Below, one piece after another: positions 55,538 to 62,967 of a stretch of 64,000 nucleotides of DNA. Positions within the stretch are counted from its first letter, which is position 1. Each line of letters begins with the position of its first letter. The stretch covers positions 248,001-312,000 of the forward strand of contig NZ_JAMLJI010000004.1 of NCBI RefSeq assembly GCF_023712105.1. Direction: 5' to 3'. Origin of the DNA: Larsenimonas suaedae (GTDB lineage: Bacteria; Pseudomonadota; Gammaproteobacteria; Pseudomonadales; Halomonadaceae). The notes beneath the pieces were generated by a model. It saw nothing but the letters and a program-made list of their open reading frames with translations, was not told where the DNA came from and did no database searches. The translations under genes were made by a program, and so were the position numbers.

Positions 55538-56620
55538 ATGCACGTTCTAACCGCCGAGGCGTTTCAACAGCGCGTATTCACCTGGTTCGACCGATACGGG
55601 CGAACCCATCTGCCTTGGCAGCACAATAAAACGCCGTACCGTGTTTGGGTTTCGGAGATCATGCTCCAGCAAACGCAGGTAGCAACCGTCATCGAGTATT
55701 ACCAACGGTTCATGGCGCGTTTTCCTGACGTCAAAGCGCTCGCCGAGGCGCCGCTGGACGAGGTGCTCCATCTCTGGACGGGGCTTGGCTACTACGCGCG
55801 AGCGCGCAATCTCCATAAGGCCGCGAACGTTGTCATGAGCGAGCACGACGGCTCGTTTCCGGCCGAGTCGGTCGAGTCGCTCATGACGCTGCCAGGCGTG
55901 GGGCGCTCTACGGCCGGCGCCATTTACAGCATCTCGACCGACCGTCCGGCGCCGATTCTGGATGGCAATGTCAAACGAGTACTTGCGCGTTTGCATGCCG
56001 TGGAAGGCTGGCCTGGCAAGACCGAGGTTGAGCGGCATCTATGGCAGTTGGCCGAGTATTACCTTCCCTCGATGCGCGCCGCCGAGTACACCCAGGCGAT
56101 GATGGATCTAGGGGCCACACTGTGTGTACGGAAAAAGCCTGCGTGTCTGTTGTGTCCGTTTGAAGACGTGTGCACGGCTCATGCATGTGGGCAGGAAGAC
56201 GCTTTTCCTGAGTCCAAGCCCAAGAAGGCCAAACCGGAGCGACAGGCCTACTTTGCGCTCGTTCAGAATGACACAGGGCGCGTCCTGCTCGAGAAACGGC
56301 CCGAGAAGGGCATCTGGGGCGGTTTATGGAGCTTCCCTCAGTTCGAGGATAGGGGCGGGCTTGAGGCCTGGCTGAGGGACTTGTCGAGCGATATACAGTG
56401 CGCGCCGCATTGGGCGCCATTTGTGCACGTATTCAGTCATTTTCGATTGACCATCACGCCGTGCCCGGTACGCTTGAGAGATGCCGATGAGACGCTTCAG
56501 AGCGCTGATCGTATCTGGGTCGACCCGTCCGATGTGTCCGGTATTGGGCTTGCCGCGCCGGTCAAGTCGCTTCTTGAGCATCTACAGTCCGCCCAGGATG
56601 TTATTCAGTCAACAACGTAG
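55538..56620 (+). CDS. mutY: Adenine DNA glycosylase MutY
   Basis: A 360-aa enzyme that removes A opposite 8-oxoguanine. Visible: catalytic Glu in EIMLQQTQV, helix-hairpin-helix [13 protein letters not shown], catalytic Asp in [12 protein letters not shown], the 4Fe-4S cysteines in [18 protein letters not shown] and a C-terminal NUDIX-like 8-oxoG recognition domain ([16 protein letters not shown]). It is 10 bp upstream of yggX, forming the usual mutY-yggX pair. Confidence 0.97.
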   Translation: MHVLTAEAFQQRVFTWFDRYGRTHLPWQHNKTPYRVWVSEIMLQQTQVATVIEYYQRFMARFPDVKALAEAPLDEVLHLWTGLGYYARARNLHKAANVVMSEHDGSFPAESVESLMTLPGVGRSTAGAIYSISTDRPAPILDGNVKRVLARLHAVEGWPGKTEVERHLWQLAEYYLPSMRAAEYTQAMMDLGATLCVRKKPACLLCPFEDVCTAHACGQEDAFPESKPKKAKPERQAYFALVQNDTGRVLLEKRPEKGIWGGLWSFPQFEDRGGLEAWLRDLSSDIQCAPHWAPFVHVFSHFRLTITPCPVRLRDADETLQSADRIWVDPSDVSGIGLAAPVKSLLEHLQSAQDVIQSTT

Positions 56621-56630
56621 GGTAAGTCGA

Positions 56631-56900
56631 ATGCGAACCGTTCAGTGCCGCAAGTATGGTGAAGAGAAAGAGGGGTTGATGATGCCGCCTCTGCCAGGCG
56701 AGAAAGGGCAGGAGCTCTTTGAGACCGTATCCAAGCAGGCGTGGGAAGAGTGGCAGCAGCATCAAACGCGCCTGATCAATGAAAAACATCTGAGTTTACT
56801 GGACCCAGATGCGCGCCGTTATCTGATGACTCAGATGGAGCTTTTCCTGGATAACGAGCCTACGGATGTAGCCGAAGGCTTTGTGCCGCCGAGCCATTAA
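56631..56900 (+). CDS. yggX: Fe(2+)-trafficking / oxidative damage protein YggX
   Basis: An 89-aa protein starting MRTVQCRKYGEEKEGL with the conserved Cys7 and the motifs QELFETVSKQAWEEW and LSLLDPDARRYLMTQME. YggX protects Fe-S clusters from oxidative damage. It is next to mutY, as in many gammaproteobacteria. Confidence 0.96.
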   Translation: MRTVQCRKYGEEKEGLMMPPLPGEKGQELFETVSKQAWEEWQQHQTRLINEKHLSLLDPDARRYLMTQMELFLDNEPTDVAEGFVPPSH

Positions 56901-56942
56901 TTCTGCTTTACGAATTATTTTTAAAAAAGATGAAAAAGGGTG

Positions 56943-56971
56943 TTGACCGAATCTCCGGTTTTCGGTTTAAT
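56943..56971 (+). promoter_or_regulatory. Sigma70 promoter of the tRNA operon
   Basis: TTGACC, 17-bp spacer, TTTAAT, then a GC-rich discriminator (ACGCACCC) typical of stringently controlled stable-RNA promoters; transcription would begin about 10 nt before tRNA-Phe. Confidence 0.75.
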
Positions 56972-56988
56972 ACGCACCCGTTGGCAAC

Positions 56989-57064
56989 GGCCAGATAGCT
57001 CAGTTGGTAGAGCAGGGGATTGAAAATCCCCGTGTCGGCGGTTCGATTCCGTCTCTGGCCACCA
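56989..57064 (+). tRNA. tRNA-Phe (GAA)
   Basis: 76 nt with encoded CCA. Acceptor GGCCAGA pairs with TCTGGCC, D-loop AGCTCAGTTGGTAGAGC, anticodon loop ATTGAAAAT reading GAA, T-loop GGTTCGATTCC. Confidence 0.97.
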
Positions 57065-57067
57065 TGT

Positions 57068-57142
57068 TGGGGTATAGCCAAGTGGTAAGGCACCGGTTTT
57101 TGGTATCGGCATTCCCAGGTTCGAGTCCTGGTACCCCAGCCA
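57068..57142 (+). tRNA. tRNA-Gln (TTG)
   Basis: 75 nt with encoded CCA. Acceptor TGGGGTA pairs with TACCCCA, D-arm GCCAAGTGGTAAGGC, anticodon TTG within TTTTTGGTA, T-loop GGTTCGAGTCC. Four bases after tRNA-Phe. Confidence 0.97.
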
Positions 57143-57162
57143 GTCAACACTGTTAATGCAGT

Positions 57163-57238
<76 letters not shown>

Positions 57239-57276
57239 TTAATTTTCCATCTAAACCAATTAGTTGGTTCCAAATC

Positions 57277-57301
57277 AACCGCCATCGAAGGCGGTTTTTT
57301 T
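57277..57301 (+). terminator. Terminator of the tRNA operon
   Basis: AACCGCC, loop ATCGAA, GGCGGTT and a T run. Confidence 0.85.
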
Positions 57302-57340
57302 GTGTCTGTGCGTACTATCCGACGTACTAAACCGCCCGTT

Positions 57341-57840
57341 TTACTGCTCATCCGACGACCCTACCAGCGGTACGCTCAAATCGTAGACGTCCATCATGGC
57401 CGCGCTTCGGTGGCCACTGGCATTCTGCTTTTCGTGTCGGTGATCCCTCGGCGCTTCAGGTCATGTAGGTCAAGGCGCTGTTCAAGGCTGATGATCTCTT
57501 CCTTGATCGCCATGCGCATCAGCCGCTCCCAAGTTGTGTTCAGGTTGCTTTTCGAAAGTCGTCGGCGACGATGAGAAAGCGTGCTTCCGGCAGCGCCGGC
57601 ACTGTTTGTTTTCCTTGTCTGAATCCACATTTGATTTCGTCGCGTCATTGCTGCTTTCCAGGTGGCCATGAGTCGCGGGCTTCAACGAACGATGTTATCT
57701 CGGCTGCCCTTGCAGCGGTTGGTCATGACGCCCTCGGCCAGATGATTCGCGTCGGTCAGCGTGATGACCTCGATGCCTCGCAACCTGCACAGATACGCCA
57801 ACTCCATGACTATCCAGAGGTAGATCGCGCAGGCATCTTA
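57341..57840 (-). pseudogene. Tyrosine-recombinase (phage integrase) remnant
   Basis: Minus-strand translation gives an integrase C-terminal catalytic domain in pieces. The segment MELAYLCRLRGIEVITLTDA (about 57820-57750) holds the box-I Arg. In the same frame a TGA at 57684-57682 interrupts after KGSRDNIVR. The frame resumes through SKSNLNTTWERLMRMAIKEE to HDLKRRGITDTK (HxxR box). About 57420 it shifts by one base into ASGHRSAAMMDVYDLSVPLV, carrying the GH pair and the Tyr nucleophile, ending TAA at 57341. The N-terminal domain is missing or too decayed to follow. It lies about 100 bp behind tRNA-Thr, the probable integration target. Confidence 0.8.
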
Positions 57841-57898
57841 AGGTTCAAGTGTTTGGAAGGCAGGTTCATCCAGACTGGACTGTCACGACAGCCGTTGG

Positions 57899-58186
57899 GT
57901 GCGCGACGAAAACGTGGGCGTGCCCTTTCTGATCGAAATCGTCGGACAGCCCATGTCGTCATCGTCGGATTGGAGCGAAGGCGACTGGCTGGTGATGAGC
58001 GAGAAGCAGGCCTCCGCCGATAACGCGCCGGTGGTGGTGGATTATGACGGCGAGCTGCGCGTGATGCGGTATCGGGCGTTTGATGGCCACCGCCGCATTG
58101 AAACACTCGAAGGCGCGCCGTACACCGATGCGCGTAATGCCACCCTCAAGGGTGTGGTGGTCAATCTGATTCGGCACGTGAGCTGA
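57899..58186 (+). CDS. Phage-repressor C-terminal-like (S24/LexA-fold) fragment
   Basis: A 95-aa open frame from a GTG at 57899 (frame open back to 57842 without an ATG). The pattern FLIEIVGQPM ... SEGDWLVM ... VVVDYDGELRVMRYR resembles the S24 peptidase domain of LexA/CI-type repressors. The Ser nucleophile position is Pro (GQPM) and the Lys position is Met (RVMRY), and no helix-turn-helix precedes it, so it is probably a truncated or catalytically dead remnant. One base separates it from the next gene. Confidence 0.4.
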   Translation: MRDENVGVPFLIEIVGQPMSSSSDWSEGDWLVMSEKQASADNAPVVVDYDGELRVMRYRAFDGHRRIETLEGAPYTDARNATLKGVVVNLIRHVS

Positions 58187-58187
58187 C

Positions 58188-58520
58188 ATGGCCCGCGCGC
58201 AAGATGAGCAGTATACGCGCTTTCGAGACTGGCAAACGTGCGTGCCGGTGCGCTGGGCGCCCCCACGCTATGAACTGATTCAGTGGCGCAAGCGCAAGGA
58301 GCGCGCTGGCTGGAAGGATGGCAAACGGTTCGTGGTGCTACGGCGCCGGCCGATCGAATACTGTGCGGTTCACGATGGCCGGATCTGGAAGGGCGCCACG
58401 CTGCTCGAGCGCTATCGCGTCGAGGATGGCTTTACCAAGGGCTCACCGGCGTGGCTTTTGATTCGGCAGTACAACGTTGATGCGGTGGTATGGCGGTTGG
58501 CTCACCCAATCAGCTTCTGA
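58188..58520 (+). CDS. Hypothetical island protein
   Basis: A 110-aa basic protein, rich in Arg and Trp, that I do not recognise. It follows the repressor-like frame with a 1-bp gap (TGACATG) and ends inside the convergent immunity-like gene (19-bp overlap). No motif is seen. Codon usage resembles the GC-rich phage portions of the island rather than the AT-rich immunity array. Confidence 0.5.
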   Translation: MARAQDEQYTRFRDWQTCVPVRWAPPRYELIQWRKRKERAGWKDGKRFVVLRRRPIEYCAVHDGRIWKGATLLERYRVEDGFTKGSPAWLLIRQYNVDAVVWRLAHPISF

Positions 58521-58882
58521 AGCATGTAAAAGACAACCATAAGGGTACCGCTTACCATTGCTGGTATATAAATCGAAACCAATATACCGGTGATCCAGCG
58601 TGATCTTTGGCTGCCAGACGCCCACTCTTCGAAATATAAGGGGTATTTCTCACGAGTCGTCTGTGACTTATAGGTCATGAGTGCTAAGGCGTACTCGCCC
58701 ATACCCCAGAAATAAAGAGGGTACCAGACCCTATTCTTGTGTGTTTTTCCAGTAAATAGCCTATCCGCAGGCCTGATTATAAAATGAGATAGAATAACTC
58801 CTGGTAGAATAGTTATAACCATAATAGTGGCAAAAAACATGCCAGTAAGCTCAATGACAGAGTAGTCGTCAATCATCATCAT
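58502..58882 (-). CDS. Immunity-like membrane protein, copy E (outermost, orphan)
   Basis: A 126-aa (or 124-aa, three ATGs in a row) membrane protein with two clear hydrophobic segments (about residues 11-35 and 97-121) and the array's shared core ADRLFTG ... RVWYPLYFWGMGEYALALM ... KYPLYFEEW. It is homologous to the four other copies and closest to copy A. It directly abuts the 3' remnant of a YniB-like gene (58888-58932) and the gpD remnant, where an effector would be expected, so it seems to be the leftover immunity gene of a deleted cassette. Immunity function is inference. Confidence 0.75.
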   Translation of the reverse strand: MMMIDDYSVIELTGMFFATIMVITILPGVILSHFIIRPADRLFTGKTHKNRVWYPLYFWGMGEYALALMTYKSQTTREKYPLYFEEWASGSQRSRWITGILVSIYIPAMVSGTLMVVFYMLQKLIG

Positions 58883-58887
58883 ATCGC

Positions 58888-59017
58888 TCTTTTCTTATTG
58901 CGACCGTCTTGTGCATCTTGGGACTTCAGTAACTATTCAGCGCGCGTCACTTCACATCTGATGCGCGTGCCATACCCACTCTCATCAGGCGAATCCTCGA
59001 TCTCAGTTATTAGTCAT
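58888..59017. repeat. Direct repeat, copy 1 (3' remnants of YniB-like gene and gpD)
   Basis: This segment matches 62840-62967 with small indels and scattered substitutions. On the plus strand it encodes IATVLCILGLQ-stop, the end of a YniB-like protein. On the minus strand it encodes ITEIEDSPDESGYGTRIRCE and stop at 58933, the end of a P2 gpD-like protein. Both genes are otherwise gone here. Confidence 0.85.
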
Positions 59018-59056
59018 TTTTTTCATCAATATTTGGTTATCAATCACTGGTGTTAT

Positions 59057-59437
59057 TTATAAAAATAACCCGAAAAAATATTTAGCCGCATAGGCTGAAA
59101 TCATCACGCAGAGGCCTAAGTTTGCGGGTAGATATATGCAGAGCAAGATATATTTTATGAATATAAATTTCTTGGGGCTTTCTTCTATGTTGCTGTTCAG
59201 CGTTTGATATTTTTGATTCAGGCTGTCTTTTTTAAATGCCAGGTCCCAAGCGTAAGAGGACATGCCCCAAATGCAAGTTGGAAACCACATTCGTGAGCTA
59301 TTATTTTCACCAGTAAATATCTTATCTGTTTCTTTTATCGTAAAAAATGAAATAGGGAGTCCTATTGTGAAGAAGGTTCCCATTATTATTGCACCACTCA
59401 TGCCTATATAATTAGTAATATCAATCAGGGCTTTCAC
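59057..59437 (-). CDS. Immunity-like membrane protein, copy D
   Basis: A 126-aa membrane protein with hydrophobic segments at about residues 10-35 and 95-122 and the array core TDKIFTGENNSSRMWFPTCIWGMSSYAWDLAFKK (read as DKIFTG, MWFP, WGMSSYAW). It begins with GTG at 59437. Its first codons overlap the stop of the orphan effector tip (59421-59570), the same overlapping arrangement as effector and copy A. AT-rich. Immunity role inferred. Confidence 0.72.
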   Translation of the reverse strand: MKALIDITNYIGMSGAIIMGTFFTIGLPISFFTIKETDKIFTGENNSSRMWFPTCIWGMSSYAWDLAFKKDSLNQKYQTLNSNIEESPKKFIFIKYILLCIYLPANLGLCVMISAYAAKYFFGLFL

Positions 59438-59570
59438 TTTTCTTCTCTTGGTCGTCTTTCTCGTTCCTCAACGCGTTGTAAATCAACTCACCTGACTTTT
59501 CTCCAAAGCTGTTTCCGACAACGTCATCCGCATAAACACTTACACCAATGCTAGCAATAAGATCAGTGGC
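59421..59570 (-). pseudogene. Orphan C-terminal tip of a lost PAAR effector
   Basis: A 49-codon minus-strand frame, ending TGA at 59421, with no start. It encodes IASIGVSVYADDVVGNSFGE followed by KSGELIYNALRNEKDDQEKK and five more residues. It aligns without gaps to the end of the intact effector (AAIIGGGAYFGGSSLGTFSG then DLAELIY and a Lys/Glu-rich tail), sharing ELIY and the Gly/Tyr/Phe spacing. It sits exactly where an effector would end before immunity copy D. Confidence 0.7.
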
Positions 59571-59605
59571 CTAATTTGGGTTTAATTAATGTGGGGCTTT
59601 GGGTT

Positions 59606-59967
59606 TCATAAAGTAACTCTTAGGGCATATAACGCAGCTGTAATCATAAGTGCAATATTTGCTGGCATGTAAATAGTGCAAAGCAATCCTTTAATTATAG
59701 TGTATTTAGGTTTTGGCGATTTTGTTTTTTCTAGATAAACAGGATACTTCGCCTCAATTTTGTCCTTTTTGAATAGCAATAGATGCCATGCGTATTGAGA
59801 CATTCCCCAAAAGCAAAGCGGAAACCAAACGTTTACACTATCGCTTTCTCCCGTAAACAATCGGTCTGTCGCCTTAATGAAAAACGGGAAAAAATTATTC
59901 CAATCAGGCCGAGGCCAATCATTGCCGTACCAGAAATGATACAAAGGTGCTCTACGATACTAAGCAT
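59606..59967 (-). pseudogene. Immunity-like membrane protein, copy C, frameshifted
   Basis: The reading starts at ATG 59967 (MLSIVEHLCIISGTAMIGLG), then loses one base in the A6 run 59889-59894 (a seventh A would restore the frame), and continues in the next frame as FFPFFIKATDRLFTGES through WGMSQYAWHLLLF to the stop at 59606. Length and core motifs match the intact copies. It could be a true pseudogene, a phase-variable tract or a sequencing error. Confidence 0.7.
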
Positions 59968-60049
59968 TTCCCTATTCTGTTGCTTTTGATGTAATGGTTC
60001 TATGAGCTCTTATAATCTGAGAGGCCTGAGTAGCCATCTTAAATTTGGT

Positions 60050-60430
60050 TTAGCGGTTAATGGCACTAATAGGTATCCAGGCTAAGCAAGATGCTATAAA
60101 TGGAATATTTCCAGGTGCGTAAACTGAAAATAATATGAACCTTGTTACTTTGTAGCTTTTTGAATTTCTTCTTACAGTCTCAGCGTAATTTGGGTATTTT
60201 GTTTTAAGTCTCTCTTTCTTCAAAAAAGAAGCATCCCAAGCATAACGAGACATACCCCAGAAACAAAGGGGAAACCAGACGTTCAAGTTATCACTTTCTC
60301 CAGTAAAAACGCGGTCCGCAGTTTTGATTATAAATGGAGACAAAAAAATCCCTAAAAGCCCGAAAAAAATCATTGCTCCGCCAAAAAATATTCCTCAAAG
60401 CTCAAAAAAAGAGTAGTCGCCATCTATCAA
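60050..60430 (-). pseudogene. Immunity-like membrane protein, copy B, nonsense mutation
   Basis: The frame begins at TTG 60430, 9 bp behind copy A, with AGGAA upstream. It encodes IDGDYSFFEL, is stopped by TGA at 60397-60395 where the relatives have Ile or Thr, and continues GIFFGGAMIFFGLLGIFL to the end at 60050 with the full core (ADRVFTGES, VWFPLCFWGMSRYAWD). An internal ATG at 60373 could give a product lacking the first half of helix 1. Confidence 0.7.
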
Positions 60431-60439
60431 TCGTGGTTC

Positions 60440-60814
60440 CTATGAAATAAGTTCTTTAAGCCAGTATGCTATTACTGCGATCGTAAAACAAACAAAGCTT
60501 GGGATGTAAATGGTCAGAAGCAGTATAGTGACCCAGCGAGACCTCCAGCTTCCCGACTTCCATTCTTTAAAGTAAAGAGGGTATTTTTCTCTTGTTTTAG
60601 ATGATTTAAATCCCATGAGCGCAATTGCATACTCTCCCATCCCCCAATAACAAAGTGGGTACCAAACTCTGTTTGGGTGAGTTTTACCGGTAAATAGCCG
60701 GTCAGCGGGCTTGATCGTAAAGTGTGAGAGTACTAGACCAAGCAATCCTGTGATTATAGCCATTCCGCCCGTAAGCATCCCAATAAGTTCAAGCAAGGAG
60801 TAGTTATTGATCAT
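60440..60814 (-). CDS. Immunity-like membrane protein, copy A (cognate to the PAAR effector)
   Basis: A 124-aa membrane protein (MINNYSLLELIGMLTGG) with hydrophobic segments at about residues 8-33 and 95-120 and the core ADRLFTGKTHPNRVWYPLCY ... GEYAIALMGF. Its ATG lies inside the last codons of the effector gene (ATGATCAATAA contains the effector stop), so expression is translationally coupled. The adjacent, overlapping position makes it the probable cognate immunity protein. It is nearest to copy E in sequence. Confidence 0.78.
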   Translation of the reverse strand: MINNYSLLELIGMLTGGMAIITGLLGLVLSHFTIKPADRLFTGKTHPNRVWYPLCYWGMGEYAIALMGFKSSKTREKYPLYFKEWKSGSWRSRWVTILLLTIYIPSFVCFTIAVIAYWLKELIS

Positions 60815-62183
60815 TTTTCTCACTTTCCTTCTTATCAGTATTTTTGCTTTCAGATTGCGTATAAATTAACTCCGCTAAATCACCGGAAAAAGTGCCAAGG
60901 CTCGATCCACCAAAATATGCACCACCACCAATAATTGCGGCACCACAAATGAGTCGCCCCGCCGGATGTACACCGATGACGCCACATAGTACCTGACCGT
61001 ATCTGGCTTCAGCAGCGGCTCCAATGTTACCGCCTATTTCGCCTCCTGCGATTCTACCCAAAAGGCTCCCGTACTCTTTAACAGTAACTCTCATACACTC
61101 ACTTTCCCGAGACTCTGAACAGGCTTGGGTAACTCGGGCATCGGTTGCATATGTATCAGCGGTAATAGCTGCATAGTTCAGCAGTGAGAGCCCTTTCACC
61201 ACTGTCCCCGCTTTTCCAATCGCTTCCGAGATAGAAGGTATTTCATAATCGATGAAGCTTTTCAGAGCGGCTTGCGTTTTACTGACTGCAACGCTGCCAG
61301 CTACTCCGATCTTGCCTTTCAAATCGTTGGCATCGTCGACGATCTCGAGCTTCACGTTCGTCCACGCATCACCTGCGGCATCAATGCGCTTGAATGCGGA
61401 CTGGCGCATGGCCTCAAAACGTGCCGACATTCTCTCTGACGCCGAGACATACACACTGTGAATGCGTTCGAGCTCTTTTTGAACGGTTTCCATGAAATGT
61501 GTGCCCGCCGCAGAGGCAACCCCGGCCCATGTACTACCTTCTGACAGCTCGTCGTTGTTGACCAGTGCAAAGTCACGCAGTGGTCCGTAATGATCGACCA
61601 GCGCCTGCGCTTCAGGGGGTTCCAGCCATTGTACGGTCTGTTGGGCACGTACCGCTTGCTGTCTGAGTTCTTCTTCCTGCTGGGTACACATCTGGCTGGT
61701 GTTTTCAGGGTCACTCAACACGACCAGCGTGCCGGGCAGTACGTAATCCGGCAGGTGGGTATTCAATTCGTCGAACTTGGCACTGACTTCGGCAGACGGC
61801 GAGGGTAGGATGCGCTGCTTGACCTGTACGCGAGTGCCCGCCTCACGCACAAGTGTGATGCCAGGCAGGATGTCGCTTTTCGGCTCTTCCTCTTCCGGCT
61901 CTTCCGGTTCGGTCTGTGCGGTGCGCGGTGGCGCGCTGTTGGCACTCGAGGAGGCGATTACACTGCCGCCGCAGGAGGTCTGGCTGCCGTGAACCGCGGC
62001 GGGAGCGCCGTCGATGGTGAACCAGGAGTGCCCCTCTACGATCGATGCGCCACAGGAGCTCATATCGCCGACACGTGCGACGGGAATACCATCGATTACC
62101 GATGTGCCGGACGAGACGATGGAATGCGGCCCGCCCTTGCATGAGCACGCGACCTTATCCCCCAGTTTTGCCAGATCCTGCAT
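60804..62183 (-). CDS. PAAR-domain T6SS-type effector with glycine-rich membrane C-terminus
   Basis: A 459-aa protein. Residues 3-77 form a PAAR spike-tip domain (GDKVACSCKGGPHSI, GIPVARVGDMSSCGASI, EGHSWFTIDGAPAAVHGSQT) with His/Cys zinc ligands. An acidic linker (about 91-104) follows, then a middle domain with PGTLVVLSDPENTSQMC that is common in PAAR effectors, a helical region and a C-terminal toxin-like part (about 330-459). The latter has a glycine-zipper-like hydrophobic stretch (AGGEIGGNIGAAAEA ... AAIIGGGAYFGG) and a charged tail. This suggests a pore-forming or membrane-perturbing toxin. No catalytic motif is recognised. Overlaps copy A. Confidence 0.82.
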   Translation of the reverse strand: MQDLAKLGDKVACSCKGGPHSIVSSGTSVIDGIPVARVGDMSSCGASIVEGHSWFTIDGAPAAVHGSQTSCGGSVIASSSANSAPPRTAQTEPEEPEEEEPKSDILPGITLVREAGTRVQVKQRILPSPSAEVSAKFDELNTHLPDYVLPGTLVVLSDPENTSQMCTQQEEELRQQAVRAQQTVQWLEPPEAQALVDHYGPLRDFALVNNDELSEGSTWAGVASAAGTHFMETVQKELERIHSVYVSASERMSARFEAMRQSAFKRIDAAGDAWTNVKLEIVDDANDLKGKIGVAGSVAVSKTQAALKSFIDYEIPSISEAIGKAGTVVKGLSLLNYAAITADTYATDARVTQACSESRESECMRVTVKEYGSLLGRIAGGEIGGNIGAAAEARYGQVLCGVIGVHPAGRLICGAAIIGGGAYFGGSSLGTFSGDLAELIYTQSESKNTDKKESEKNDQ

Positions 62184-62338
62184 GACGACCCCATGTTTGA
62201 CTAGAAATGTGATGGACGTAGGTTAACCAAGTTCTGATATGGGCGCGGTAACGGTTTGTGACCCAATTAACATACAAAAAATCTAAATAAATGATATCTC
62301 ATGATACGTTTCTGCTTTTCATAGCAAGGGACAACGGC

Positions 62339-62884
62339 ATGAGCATTTCTACAAGCATTTGGGTTCGGCGACTATTCAGTGGGCTAGTCGGTCTTTTGGC
62401 TTTGTATTGTTTACTCCTCGATTTAAGTTGGGGGGGGTGGGAAGCCTTTCAGGGCGGTAGCGGTTACGGCATTGTTGGTGGTTTAAATAGTGGCGTCAGT
62501 AATATAGCGGCCCAGGCTTTTAATCAGTTGTACTTTACGGATAGCATCAGCTTTTTGCTGAGCCCTATCAATCTAGATCGACCCTTTTCAACGAGTAATG
62601 CATATGCGTTGATGGCCTATATCATCCTTCTCATAGCTGCTGTGATATGGGCTGGTGCAGGCAAAGACGCCAATGAAATGAAAGCAATCGACAATGAGCT
62701 GAAGCGTGAAAGACGCAAAAGGCAACGCGCAGGGGAAGAAGTTGCTCCAGAGGTTTACAAGCCAGTTTACGACCAGAACGCTTCATCAGTGAAGAACTGG
62801 GTAGATTTTCAAAATTGGATTTGGTGCCCCATTATTGCTCCCCTTCTCGTTGCGATTGTCTTGTACATCTTAGGACTTCAGTAA
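62339..62884 (+). CDS. YniB-like membrane protein
   Basis: A 181-aa protein with hydrophobic segments at about residues 10-28, 97-115 and 157-179, plus a shorter one (60-80), and a basic cytosolic loop (KAIDNELKRERRKRQRAGEE). The layout and the FNQLYFTDSISFLL ... NLDRPFSTSNAYALMAYIIL region resemble E. coli YniB, of unknown function. The ATG at 62339 follows CAAGGGA. It is divergent from the effector gene and convergent with gpD. A remnant of a second copy lies at 58888-58932. Confidence 0.7.
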   Translation: MSISTSIWVRRLFSGLVGLLALYCLLLDLSWGGWEAFQGGSGYGIVGGLNSGVSNIAAQAFNQLYFTDSISFLLSPINLDRPFSTSNAYALMAYIILLIAAVIWAGAGKDANEMKAIDNELKRERRKRQRAGEEVAPEVYKPVYDQNASSVKNWVDFQNWIWCPIIAPLLVAIVLYILGLQ

Positions 62885-62967
62885 CATTAACTATTCAGCG
62901 CGCATCACTTCTGATGCGCGTGCCATACCCGCGCTCATTAAGCGAATCCTCGACCTCGGTCACCAGC
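62840..62967. repeat. Direct repeat, copy 2 (intact YniB-like 3' end and gpD 3' end)
   Basis: Partner of 58888-59017 in the same orientation, about 3.95 kb away. Copy 2 has six extra bases after the YniB-like stop codon and lacks four bases near the gpD end, which shortens the gpD C-terminus. Confidence 0.85.

Noticed and set aside
57239..57340. Phage attachment site in the tRNA-Thr 3' end.
   Set aside because: A second copy of the tRNA 3' end would be needed, and none is visible up to base 64000, so no att site can be defined.
57571..58023. Plus-strand open frame of 150 codons behind the tRNA operon.
   Set aside because: The minus strand of much of this region encodes recognisable integrase segments, so the plus-strand frame is a by-product.
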